Below, piece by piece: positions 49,152 through 57,686 of a DNA stretch of 64,000 bases. The stretch comes from CAMLJR01 sp964500675. GTDB taxonomy: Bacteria; Pseudomonadota; Gammaproteobacteria; Pseudomonadales; CAMLJR01. The notes under the pieces are model-generated. The model searched no databases. It saw only the letters and a list, made by a program, of their open reading frames with translations, and was not told where the DNA came from. Location of the stretch: the NCBI GenBank assembly GCA_964500675.1, contig CAZCNY010000003.1, forward strand, positions 248,001 to 312,000, read 5' to 3'. Numbering within the stretch: position 1 is the first letter of the stretch; every line of letters begins with the position of its first letter. A program made the translations under genes and the position numbers.

Positions 49152-51614
49152 TTAGACGACCGCAAATGTCACAAGTTTTCCGGGAATAATTTTCACCATT
49201 TTTATGGTTTTTCCTTCCAGGAATTTACTTACGCCTTCATTGGTTTTCGCGAGTTCGATGATTGCATCATCGCTGGCATCGGCGACCACTTCGATTTTAC
49301 CGCGCACTTTGCCGTTGACCTGCACGACGAGTTCGATGCTGTTGCGCACGAGTGCCTTTGCGTCGACCCGCGGCCAGCGCGCATCGATAAGCGCACTTTC
49401 ACTGCCGAGAGCGCTCCACAATTCGTGCGCAATATGCGGCACGATGGGCGCGAGCAACAATACCGCGGCGCGCAAGGCTTCGCGCTCGACCGCGAGCCAC
49501 TGGCCTTCGCGTTGCGGAATTTTCGTTAACTCGTTGCTCAATTCCATCACCGCGGCGATCGCGGTATTGAATGTCAAGCGACGGCTGTAGTCGTCGCTGA
49601 TTTTTGCAATCGTCTCGTGGGTTTTTCTGCGCAAATCGCGCTGCGCGTTATTGAGTGCGTCCACATCGAGCGCTTGTGCATTGCCTGCTTCGCTATGCGT
49701 ATGCACGGCTTTCCAGAGTCGCTTCAAAAAGCGATGCGCGCCTTCAACACCCGAATCCGACCATTCGAGCGATTGTTCGGGCGGCGCTGCGAACATAATA
49801 AATAAGCGCACGGTGTCGGCGCCGTATTGCTCGATCAACTCCTGCGGGTCGACCGTGTTGCCTTTCGATTTCGACATCTTGCTGCCGTCTTTGAGCACCA
49901 TGCCCTGACACAGCAATTGTTTGAACGGTTCGTCGCAATCGACAAAACCTTCGTCGCGCATCAGTTTGTGGAAGAAGCGCGCGTACAGCAAATGCAGAAT
50001 CGCGTGTTCGATGCCGCCGACGTATTGATCGACCGGCAACCAGTAATTCGCCGCGTCTTTATCGAGCATGCCCGAAATAAAGTCGGGGCAGGTGAAGCGC
50101 GCGTAATACCAGCTCGATTCCATAAAGGTATCGAACGTATCGGTTTCGCGCTCGACCGCGTTGCCGCTCAATTCATCTTTGCGCCAATTCGGATCGCGTT
50201 TGATCGGCGACGACACGCCGTCCATCTGCACATCTTCGGGCAACAGCACCGGCAATTTATGCGCGGGCACGGGAATTTCGCCGCCTTCGGGCAGATTGAA
50301 CATCGGAATCGGCGCGCCCCAATAACGCTGACGCGACACGCCCCAATCGCGCAGGCGGTAATTCACTTTGATGCGGCCGGAATTTTTCGCTTCGAGTGCT
50401 TTTGCAATCGCGTAAAACGCATCTTGCGATGTGAGTCCGTCGAAATCGCCAGAATTAATTAATGTGCCTTTATCGACGAACGCAGCGTGCGCGAGATCGA
50501 CAAAACTTTCATCGAGCGGTGCAATAACTTGCTCGATCGGCAAATTATATTTCTGCGCGAATTCCCAATCGCGCTGATCGTGCGCGGGCACCGCCATCAC
50601 CGCGCCGGTGCCGTAATCCATCAACACATAATTGGCGATCCATACCGGAATTTCGCGGCCCGTGATCGGGTGAATCGCTTTAAGGCCCGTGTCCATGCCT
50701 TTCTTTTCCATCGTCGCCATATCGGCTTCGGCGACCGATGAGGTTTTGCATTCCTGAATAAAGGCAGCGAGCCCGGAATTATTCTTTGCCGTGGCGAGTG
50801 AAATGGGATGTTCAGCCGCGAGGCTCACATACGTCACGCCCATCAGTGTATCGGGGCGTGTCGTATATATTTCAAATCCATCTGCAACACCTGCGATCGG
50901 CGCTTGCAACGCGAAACGCATTTCGACGCCCTCGCTGCGGCCGATCCAATTGCGCTGCATCGTTTTAACCTGCTCGGGCCAGCCATCGAGTGTATCGAGC
51001 GCGGCGAGTAATTCATCGGCATACGCGGTGATTTTAATAAACCACTGCGGAATTTCCTTGCGCACGACTTTGGTGTCGCAGCGCCAGCAACAGCCGTCGA
51101 TGACCTGCTCGTTCGCGAGTACGGTTTCGTCGTTCGGGCACCAGTTCACCGCCGAAGTTTTTTTGTAGACGAGACCTTTGTCGTAAAGGCGCGTGAAGAA
51201 CCACTGCTCCCAGCGGTAGTAATCGGGTTTGCACGTGGCGATCTCGCGCTGCCAGTCGTAACCGAAACCGAGCCGCTGCAATTGGCCGCGCATGTAATCG
51301 ATATTTTCGTACGTCCATTTCGCCGGTGCGACCTGGTTTTTCACCGCCGCGTTCTCGGCGGGCAAACCGAACGCATCCCAACCCATCGGCTGCAATACGT
51401 TTTTGCCGAGCATGCGCTGATAGCGCGCGATCACATCGGCGATGGTGTAGTTGCGCACATGGCCCATGTGCAGCTTGCCGCTTGGGTACGGGAACATCGC
51501 GAGGCAGTAGTATTTCTCGCGGCTGCGATCGACCTCGGCGCGGAAGCTGGCGTTATCGCGCCAGAACTGCTGGGCCTTCTGTTCGACAAGTGCGGGCTGG
51601 TAAAGCTCTTCCAT
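49152..51614 (-). CDS. leuS: Leucyl-tRNA synthetase
   Basis: 820 residues, somewhat shorter than the 860 of E. coli, but all domains are visible. Class I motifs: HMGH in PYPSGKLHMGHVRNYT (residues about 41-56) and KMSKS in LKDGSKMSKSKGNTV. The editing domain carries TTRPDTLMGVTYVSLAAEHP and YGTGAVMAVPAHDQRDWEFA. The C-terminal VQVNGKVRGKIEV is the tRNA-binding tail. Start ATG 51614. It charges tRNA-Leu in the cytosol. Confidence 0.97.
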   Translation of the reverse strand: MEELYQPALVEQKAQQFWRDNASFRAEVDRSREKYYCLAMFPYPSGKLHMGHVRNYTIADVIARYQRMLGKNVLQPMGWDAFGLPAENAAVKNQVAPAKWTYENIDYMRGQLQRLGFGYDWQREIATCKPDYYRWEQWFFTRLYDKGLVYKKTSAVNWCPNDETVLANEQVIDGCCWRCDTKVVRKEIPQWFIKITAYADELLAALDTLDGWPEQVKTMQRNWIGRSEGVEMRFALQAPIAGVADGFEIYTTRPDTLMGVTYVSLAAEHPISLATAKNNSGLAAFIQECKTSSVAEADMATMEKKGMDTGLKAIHPITGREIPVWIANYVLMDYGTGAVMAVPAHDQRDWEFAQKYNLPIEQVIAPLDESFVDLAHAAFVDKGTLINSGDFDGLTSQDAFYAIAKALEAKNSGRIKVNYRLRDWGVSRQRYWGAPIPMFNLPEGGEIPVPAHKLPVLLPEDVQMDGVSSPIKRDPNWRKDELSGNAVERETDTFDTFMESSWYYARFTCPDFISGMLDKDAANYWLPVDQYVGGIEHAILHLLYARFFHKLMRDEGFVDCDEPFKQLLCQGMVLKDGSKMSKSKGNTVDPQELIEQYGADTVRLFIMFAAPPEQSLEWSDSGVEGAHRFLKRLWKAVHTHSEAGNAQALDVDALNNAQRDLRRKTHETIAKISDDYSRRLTFNTAIAAVMELSNELTKIPQREGQWLAVEREALRAAVLLLAPIVPHIAHELWSALGSESALIDARWPRVDAKALVRNSIELVVQVNGKVRGKIEVVADASDDAIIELAKTNEGVSKFLEGKTIKMVKIIPGKLVTFAVV

Positions 51615-51676
51615 TGGGTTTTGTCTGCGGAAAGGGATGAATAGTTAGGGCCGCAATTTTAACAGCTTGCGCTGCT

Positions 51677-53155
51677 TTAACGCACGCTGCGTCCTCGCAC
51701 CACGCAGTGCGCGATAAGTGCAAAAGATAGCGTCAAGATCGGCCACGAGCCAAACCGCGCGAATGGCGTAAGTCCCGTATAGCCCTGCACGCTGCCCGTC
51801 AACACCGCGCGCTCGAATTGCGGAATGCGCGCGGTGATCTGTCCCTTTGCGTCGATTAACGCGGTGACGCCGTTCACGGTGGCGCGCACGAATGGACGGC
51901 CCATTTCGAGCGCGCGCATTTGCACCATCTGCAAATGTTGCAGCGGGCCGATCGAGTGGCCGAACCAGGCGTCGTCGCTCAAGGTGAGCAACACATCGGC
52001 GCGCGCGTGGCGCACGAGATCGGCGTACACCACTTCGTAGCAAATGAACGGCGCGAAGGTTAAACCGGCGGCTCGTATCGGCGCTTGGCCGGCGGAGCCG
52101 GCTTGAAAATCCGACATGGGCAGATTGAAAAATTCGATCAAGCCGCGTAGATATTTTTCGAGCGGCACGTATTCGCCGAACGGTACGAGATGTTGTTTGT
52201 GATAAACGCCGCTGCCGTTGCCGAGCGCGATCGCGCTGTTGAACGCTCCGTCGTCGGGCGAGCGATAGGGAACGCCGCTGATCAACGCGTGGCCGTAGCG
52301 ATTTGCGTACCCCACGTTTTCGTCGAAGAACGGTTTCGCACTGTCATAAAAGGCGGGGATTGCCGCTTCGGGCCAAAACACAATGTCGTTATCGCGCCAC
52401 AGCGGTGCGCTGAGTTTGCGATAAATGTCGAGCGTGCTGCGAAAATTATCGGGATCCCATTTCATCGATTGCGGAATATCCGCTTGCACCAGCGCGACTT
52501 TGATCGGTGCACCTTGCGGTTGCGTCCATGCGATCGATTGCAATCCAAAGCCCGCGAGCCATAACGCGGCAGCGATCGCAGCGGGAATCCATCGGCGCTC
52601 AAACAACAGAGAAATTGCGGCGGCACTGAGTGCGGCGATAAAGCTCAGTGTGTAAATACCGCCAAGCGGCGCCCAGCCGCTGAGCGGCGTCGTTAGATGC
52701 GCGTAGCCGACATAGAGCCACGGAAAACCCGTGAGCAACCAGTAGCGCACCCATTCCCACAACACCCACCACGCCGCGAAGCCGAGCCAGCGTCCAAGTT
52801 TTGCAGCGCGAATCCAGCGCGCATAACCGTAGCCGAGCAGTGCGTGCATGAGCGCGAGCAGCAGACAAAATCCGCCTGCGAGAAACGCGCCGAGCAGTAA
52901 CGATGCACCGCCGAAGTCGTGAATGCTCACATAGAGCCATGATGCGCCGCTTAAAAATAATCCCGCACCGAAACACCAGCCGCGCCAGGCGGCGCGTGCA
53001 GGCGAAATGTCTTCGAGCAGGCGGTGCAATGCGACGAGCGCGAGCAGGCCGCACGGCCAGAGATTAAACGGGGCGAGTGAGAATGTGATGAGCGCACCGG
53101 CGATGGCGGCAGAGGCATCGCCCAACCAGAGACGTTTTAGCAGGCGATTGATCAT
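51677..53155 (-). CDS. lnt: Apolipoprotein N-acyltransferase
   Basis: 492 residues. It adds the third acyl chain to lipoproteins at the inner membrane. Six or more N-terminal helices are followed by a nitrilase-like periplasmic domain with the catalytic triad in FWPEAAIPAFY (Glu), YHKQHLVPFGEYVPLEKYL (Lys) and FICYEVVYADL (Cys). The protein ends in a last membrane helix. It lies between leuS and corC, the usual location. Confidence 0.95.
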   Translation of the reverse strand: MINRLLKRLWLGDASAAIAGALITFSLAPFNLWPCGLLALVALHRLLEDISPARAAWRGWCFGAGLFLSGASWLYVSIHDFGGASLLLGAFLAGGFCLLLALMHALLGYGYARWIRAAKLGRWLGFAAWWVLWEWVRYWLLTGFPWLYVGYAHLTTPLSGWAPLGGIYTLSFIAALSAAAISLLFERRWIPAAIAAALWLAGFGLQSIAWTQPQGAPIKVALVQADIPQSMKWDPDNFRSTLDIYRKLSAPLWRDNDIVFWPEAAIPAFYDSAKPFFDENVGYANRYGHALISGVPYRSPDDGAFNSAIALGNGSGVYHKQHLVPFGEYVPLEKYLRGLIEFFNLPMSDFQAGSAGQAPIRAAGLTFAPFICYEVVYADLVRHARADVLLTLSDDAWFGHSIGPLQHLQMVQMRALEMGRPFVRATVNGVTALIDAKGQITARIPQFERAVLTGSVQGYTGLTPFARFGSWPILTLSFALIAHCVVRGRSVR

Positions 53156-53234
53156 GTGAGATTTCTTTTTATTCGTGGTTCAATTTATTCGTGGTTCAAC
53201 GTCAGTTGTCGTGCCGCGCGGCGATTTATCGGGA

Positions 53235-54092
53235 TCAGCCCGATTCATCATGAAAATGCAGTGGGCTTACGCGCAGCAAATGAATCTGGCGTTTGTCGGC
53301 ATTCATCACTTTGAATTGAAAGCGGCCGATGGCCGTGACCTCGCCACGCTGCGGCAAGTGGCCGAGCTTGCGCAGGACGAGGCCGCCGATGGTGTCGACC
53401 TCATCGTCGCTCAAATCGGCGTTGAGCGTTTCGTTGAATTCTTCGATCGTGGTCAGCGCCTTCACGAGAAAATCGGTATCGGAAGCGCGCTTGATGTTGC
53501 CGACTTCCTCGACATCGTATTCGTCTTCGATATCGCCGACGATTTCTTCAAGTACGTCTTCAATCGTCACGAGTCCGGCAACGCCGCCGTATTCGTCGAT
53601 GACGATCGCCATGTGATTGCGGTTCTCGCGAAACTCGCGCAGCAGTACGTTGAGGCGTTTGCTTTCAGGTACGAACACGGTGGGACGCATAAGTTTTTTA
53701 ATATCGAAATGATCGGTGCCTTTGAGCACCTGTGGCAGCAAATCTTTGCTGAGCAAAATGCCGAGAACTTCATCCTTGCTCTCGCCGATCACCGGATAGC
53801 GCGAGTGCGCGCTCTCGATGATGATAGGTAGAATATTTTGCAGCGGCTCGTCGGCTTTGATCACTTCCATCTGCGCGCTCGCGACCATGATTTCGCGCAC
53901 CTGCATGTCGCCGACGTGCAGTGCGCCCTCCATGATTTTCAACGCATCGCGGTCGATGATTTCGTTGCGCTCGGCTTCGACAAGTATATCGTGTATGTCG
54001 TCGCGGCTTTTCGGTTCGCCTGAAAATATGTCGGCGATTTTTTCCAGCCAGGATTTTTCTTCGTTGTCCTGGCTTAATCGATCTTCAGACAT
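53235..54092 (-). CDS. corC: CorC/HlyC-family CBS protein
   Basis: 285 residues from ATG 54092 (a start at 54101 is also open). Two CBS domains (about 70-185; HVGDMQVREIMVASAQMEVI, and IKKLMRPTVFVPESKRLNVL with MAIVIDEYGGVAGLVTIEDV) are followed by the CorC C-terminal FAD-like domain (DTIGGLVLRKLGHLPQRGEV). CorC is linked to magnesium and cobalt efflux and in some bacteria to lipoprotein sorting with lnt. There is no membrane domain, as in other short CorCs. It overlaps ybeY by eight bases. Confidence 0.94.
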   Translation of the reverse strand: MSEDRLSQDNEEKSWLEKIADIFSGEPKSRDDIHDILVEAERNEIIDRDALKIMEGALHVGDMQVREIMVASAQMEVIKADEPLQNILPIIIESAHSRYPVIGESKDEVLGILLSKDLLPQVLKGTDHFDIKKLMRPTVFVPESKRLNVLLREFRENRNHMAIVIDEYGGVAGLVTIEDVLEEIVGDIEDEYDVEEVGNIKRASDTDFLVKALTTIEEFNETLNADLSDDEVDTIGGLVLRKLGHLPQRGEVTAIGRFQFKVMNADKRQIHLLRVSPLHFHDESG

Positions 54093-54582
54093 GATTGACA
54101 ATGTTGTCCTCTAGGTAGGGATTTGCAAAATTCAGTTGGCGTAAAATATCGATTTCGAGTGCTTCCATGATTTCGGCATCGGCATCGTCGACATGATCGT
54201 AGCCGAGCAGATGCAGCGTGCCGTGCACCACCATGTGCGCCCAATGCGCCTCGCTCGACTTATTTTGCGCGCGTGCCTCGCGTTCGACCACTTCGGCGCA
54301 AATGACGATATCGCCCAAGTGTGGCAGTTTTAATTCAGGCGGCAGATCGGCCGGAAACGACAGCACGTTCGTTGCATAATCCTTACCGCGATACTGCCGA
54401 TTGAGCATTTCTATTTCTTCTGCATCGGTGATGCGCACACTTAGTTCGGCCTTGTCGCGCCGCGCGCCGATCGCGGCGCTGATCCAGCGCTTGAATGCGG
54501 CGTTGCCCGGTACTTTTTCGCCGCTGGCATTTTCGATGTCAACGCGCACACGCGCCGGCTTGCCGCTCATGATGTCGTTCAC
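54085..54582 (-). CDS. ybeY: Endoribonuclease YbeY
   Basis: 165 residues from GTG 54582, overlapping the phoH stop (GTGA). It is a metal-dependent RNase for 16S 3' maturation and ribosome quality control. The zinc motif HMVVHGTLHLLGYDH has the three histidines; LNRQYRGKDYATNVLSFPAD is the second signature. Full length. Tight coupling with phoH and corC matches the conserved operon. Confidence 0.95.
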   Translation of the reverse strand: MNDIMSGKPARVRVDIENASGEKVPGNAAFKRWISAAIGARRDKAELSVRITDAEEIEMLNRQYRGKDYATNVLSFPADLPPELKLPHLGDIVICAEVVEREARAQNKSSEAHWAHMVVHGTLHLLGYDHVDDADAEIMEALEIDILRQLNFANPYLEDNIVNHV

Positions 54583-55658
54583 GATGAAATGTTATCGCCG
54601 CGATTTTTATCGCTGTAATTTTTGTCGCCGGTGCTTTTAAACGACGCGGATTTGTCGAGCGTGGCGTTTTCGCTCTCGAACGCTTCGTAGGCTTCGACAA
54701 TCGTCTGTACGAGCGGGTGGCGCACGACGTCGCGCGCGGAAAAATAGGTGAAGCTGATGCCGTTGATACCGTCGAGTACTTTCATCGAGTGTGTGAGTCC
54801 CGACGGGGTGCCGCGCGGTAAATCGATTTGCGTGGCATCGCCCGTGATCACGGCGGTCGAACCGAAACCGATGCGCGTCAAAAACATTTTCATCTGCTCG
54901 CGTGTGGTGTTCTGTGCTTCATCGAGAATGATGAACGAATCGTTGAGCGTGCGGCCGCGCATATAGGCGAGCGGTGCGATTTCGATGACATTGCGCTCGA
55001 TAAGTTTCGTCACGGCCTCAGCGCCGAGCATTTCGTAGAGCGCATCATAAAGAGGGCGCAAATAGGGATCGATTTTCTGCGCCAGATCGCCCGGCAAAAA
55101 TCCAAGTTTCTCGCCCGCTTCGACGGCGGGCCGCACCAACAAAATGCGACTGACTTTATCGGTGAGCAGCGCTTCGACCGCGCAGGCAACCGCGAGATAA
55201 GTTTTGCCCGTGCCCGCCGGGCCGATGCCGAAATTTACAGCGTGCGTTTGCACCGCGCGGACATAGCCTTGCTGATTTTTGCCGCGCGGTTTGATCGTGA
55301 TTTTTTTTGCGCGGATGATGGGAATCGCGGCGACGTTATCTTCTTCAGCTTCGGTGATACCGCTTGCCGCTGGAAAAAAGTGGCGCAGATGCAGGTGGAC
55401 GAGTTCGGATGAGATAGCGGTGCCACTTTGTGCATCGGCCAGAAGTGCTAGCAGAGTTTGACGCGCGGCAGAGATATGCGTTGCGTCGCCGCTGATGTCG
55501 AACACGCTGCCGCGCGCGTTGATCGCCACGTGCAGGCGCTGTTCGATTTGGCGCAGATGCTCGTTGAGTGGCCCGCACACATTCGCCAGCAGGCGCGTAT
55601 CGGCGGGTTCCAAAGTGAGCTGAAGCGATTCAGCCGGTGGTTGGGATGCGTTGTCCAA
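54579..55658 (-). CDS. ybeZ: PhoH-like ATPase YbeZ
   Basis: 359 residues from TTG 55658. The N-terminal KH-like domain (residues 1-110) is followed by a PhoH ATPase with Walker A GIGPAGTGKTYLAV, Walker B FIILDEAQNTT and LPRGTPSGLTHSMKVL. It partners YbeY in RNA metabolism. The extreme C-terminus (GDKNYSDKNRGDNIS) is three pentapeptide repeats encoded by 15-bp tandem units at 54585-54629, an addition next to the ybeY start. Confidence 0.94.
   Translation of the reverse strand: MDNASQPPAESLQLTLEPADTRLLANVCGPLNEHLRQIEQRLHVAINARGSVFDISGDATHISAARQTLLALLADAQSGTAISSELVHLHLRHFFPAASGITEAEEDNVAAIPIIRAKKITIKPRGKNQQGYVRAVQTHAVNFGIGPAGTGKTYLAVACAVEALLTDKVSRILLVRPAVEAGEKLGFLPGDLAQKIDPYLRPLYDALYEMLGAEAVTKLIERNVIEIAPLAYMRGRTLNDSFIILDEAQNTTREQMKMFLTRIGFGSTAVITGDATQIDLPRGTPSGLTHSMKVLDGINGISFTYFSARDVVRHPLVQTIVEAYEAFESENATLDKSASFKSTGDKNYSDKNRGDNISS
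54585..54629 (-). repeat. Three 15-bp repeats at the ybeZ 3' end
   Basis: On the coding strand: GGCGACAAAAATTAC, AGCGATAAAAATCGC, GGCGATAACATTTCA. They are codon-phased and end three bases before the ybeY GTG. Confidence 0.6.
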
Positions 55659-55746
55659 AGCAAACCGATAGTGGCGGCACGGGCACTTAGGATAACTCCG
55701 CGCGACGCTTGGGGGAAACCCCGTCTATTGGGTTTCCAGCAGCGGC

Positions 55747-57138
55747 TTATGAAATGATCATCAATTCTCCACGCAGACTATTTGGCAGCGCCTCGCCAAT
55801 CACGACATCGGCAAATTCGCCGATCAGGCTCGCATCGGCTGCGCGGAAGTTGACCACGCGGTTGTTTTCGGTGCGCCCGCTCAGTTCGCCGGGGTCTTTG
55901 CGCGACGCGCCCGTGACGAGAATGCGCTGCGTGGAGCCGACCATGCCGGCACCGATGCGCTGGACGTTCTGAATGATGCGCGCCTGCAAAATGGCGAGGC
56001 GCTGTTTCTTGATCTCGGCCGGCGTGTCGTCGGCGAGTTGCGCCGCGGGGGTTCCCGGGCGCGCGCTGAAAATGAAGCTGAACGAGTTGTCGAAGCCGAC
56101 CGTGTTGATGAGCTGCATGGTGTCGGCAAAATCCTGATCGGTTTCGCCCGGAAAGCCGACGATAAAATCCGACGACAGGCTGATGTTCGGGCGATGCTTG
56201 CGTAAGCGCTCGATGCGGTCGAGATAATCGGCCGCCGTGTAACCGCGCTTCATGGCGGCGAGAATGCGGTCGGAGCCGCTCTGCACGGGTAGATGTAAAT
56301 GATCGACGAGCTGCGGCAGCTCGGCATAAACAGCGATCAATGCGTCGGAAAACTCCGCCGGATGCGAGGTCGTGTAGCGAATGCGCTCGATGCCCGGAAC
56401 CACCGCGACATAGGTCAGCAGCTCGGCGAAATCGACGCTCTCGCCCAAATGATTGCGACCGCGATACGCGTTGACGTTCTGGCCGAGCAGAGTCACTTCC
56501 TTTACACCCTGCTCGGCGAGGCCGGCGATTTCGGCGATGACATCGTCGAACGGCCGGCTCACTTCCTCGCCGCGTGTGTACGGCACCACGCAGTAGGTGC
56601 AGTATTTCGAGCAGCCTTCCATGATCGACACGAACGCGGTCGGTCCGTCGGCGCGCGGTTCGGGCAGGCGGTCGAATTTTTCGATTTCGGGGAAGGTCAC
56701 ATCGACGAGGATCGGTCCGCTCGGCTTGCGCGCGTTCATCATGTCGGGCACGCGGTGCAGCGTCTGTGGACCGAACACGAGATCGACATACGGCGCGCGC
56801 TTGCCGATGGCATCGCCTTCCTGACTCGCCACACAGCCGCCGACGCCGATGATGACGTTCGGGTTTTTCTGCTTCAGATGCTTCCAGCGGCCGAGCTGAT
56901 GGAAAACTTTTTCCTGCGCTTTTTCGCGGATCGAGCAGGTGTTGAGCAGCAACACATCGGCTTCTTCGGGGTTATCCGTTGTGATGAGGCCGTGCGACAC
57001 GCCGAGCAGATCGCGAATGCGCGCTGAGTCGTATTCGTTCATCTGACAGCCGTGCGTCTCGATGAACAGCTTCTTGGGCTTTTCATCGGACGTGGCGGCG
57101 TTGTTATCGAGGACTGCAATGCTGATCTGCTCGGCCAT
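55747..57138 (-). CDS. miaB: tRNA-2-methylthio-N6-dimethylallyladenosine synthase
   Basis: 463 residues from ATG 57138; a longer open frame upstream reads through the DUF1820 gene on the other strand and is rejected. It is a radical-SAM methylthiotransferase acting on A37 of tRNA. The N-terminal MTTase domain has FIETHGCQMNEYDSARI with its cluster Cys, NTCSIREKAQEK and VGGCVASQEG. The radical-SAM motif is MEGCSKYCTYCVVPYTRG. The C-terminal TRAM domain contains RILVTGASRKDPGELSGRTE. First gene of the minus-strand block. Confidence 0.96.
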   Translation of the reverse strand: MAEQISIAVLDNNAATSDEKPKKLFIETHGCQMNEYDSARIRDLLGVSHGLITTDNPEEADVLLLNTCSIREKAQEKVFHQLGRWKHLKQKNPNVIIGVGGCVASQEGDAIGKRAPYVDLVFGPQTLHRVPDMMNARKPSGPILVDVTFPEIEKFDRLPEPRADGPTAFVSIMEGCSKYCTYCVVPYTRGEEVSRPFDDVIAEIAGLAEQGVKEVTLLGQNVNAYRGRNHLGESVDFAELLTYVAVVPGIERIRYTTSHPAEFSDALIAVYAELPQLVDHLHLPVQSGSDRILAAMKRGYTAADYLDRIERLRKHRPNISLSSDFIVGFPGETDQDFADTMQLINTVGFDNSFSFIFSARPGTPAAQLADDTPAEIKKQRLAILQARIIQNVQRIGAGMVGSTQRILVTGASRKDPGELSGRTENNRVVNFRAADASLIGEFADVVIGEALPNSLRGELMIIS

Positions 57139-57285
57139 AACTGCGAAATTGCTCAATGATTCGCCAACTTCAGGGGCGCGCATTATACAGCGGGCTAGCC
57201 TCAGCGACACCTGGTTGTCAGCTGGACCGCGCGCTCGATGTGGTATCATGCCGACCTCTTTCGCAACACCGCAGAGCAGTACCGC

Positions 57286-57621
57286 ATGGCGACCACCCCG
57301 ATCTACAAAGTGATTTTCCACAACCAGAATCAAGTTTACGAGGTCTATGCGCGCGAGATTTATCAGAGCGATATGTACGGTTTCATCGAGGTGGAAGAGT
57401 TTGTATTCGGCGAGCGCACGCAGGTGTTGGTCGATCCGGCCGAAGAAAAATTGAAGAATGAATTCGCGGGCGTGACCCGTTCGTACATCCCGATGCACGC
57501 GATCATCCGCATCGATGAAGTTGAAAAGGAAGGTGTGGTCAAAGTCACGGAGACCAAAGGCGATAGCAAAATCGCGACGTTTCCAACGATGATTCCGCGA
57601 CCTCTGCGCGATAGCGAATGA
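57286..57621 (+). CDS. DUF1820 family protein
   Basis: 111 residues from ATG 57286. The sequence YKVIFHNQNQVYEVYAREIY and DMYGFIEVEEFVFGERTQVL is typical of DUF1820, a small beta-rich protein family conserved in gammaproteobacteria. Function unknown. It is divergent from miaB with a 147-bp gap and ends at a strong bidirectional terminator. Confidence 0.9.
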   Translation: MATTPIYKVIFHNQNQVYEVYAREIYQSDMYGFIEVEEFVFGERTQVLVDPAEEKLKNEFAGVTRSYIPMHAIIRIDEVEKEGVVKVTETKGDSKIATFPTMIPRPLRDSE

Positions 57622-57641
57622 TGTTATAAAATCGACGCAAC

Positions 57642-57669
57642 AAAAAAGCCGACATTTGTCGGCTTTTTT
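57642..57669. terminator. Bidirectional rho-independent terminator
   Basis: AAAAAAGCCGAC (57642-57653), loop ATTT, GTCGGCTTTTTT (57658-57669): a 12-bp perfect stem with A- and T-runs, so it works on both strands. It serves the DUF1820 gene and the convergent aminotransferase. Confidence 0.95.
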
Positions 57670-57686
57670 GTTTTCTGTGCGGACAA

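Noticed and set aside
56299..57027. 242-codon plus-strand frame inside miaB
   Set aside because: Antisense to all MiaB motifs; no recognisable domain.
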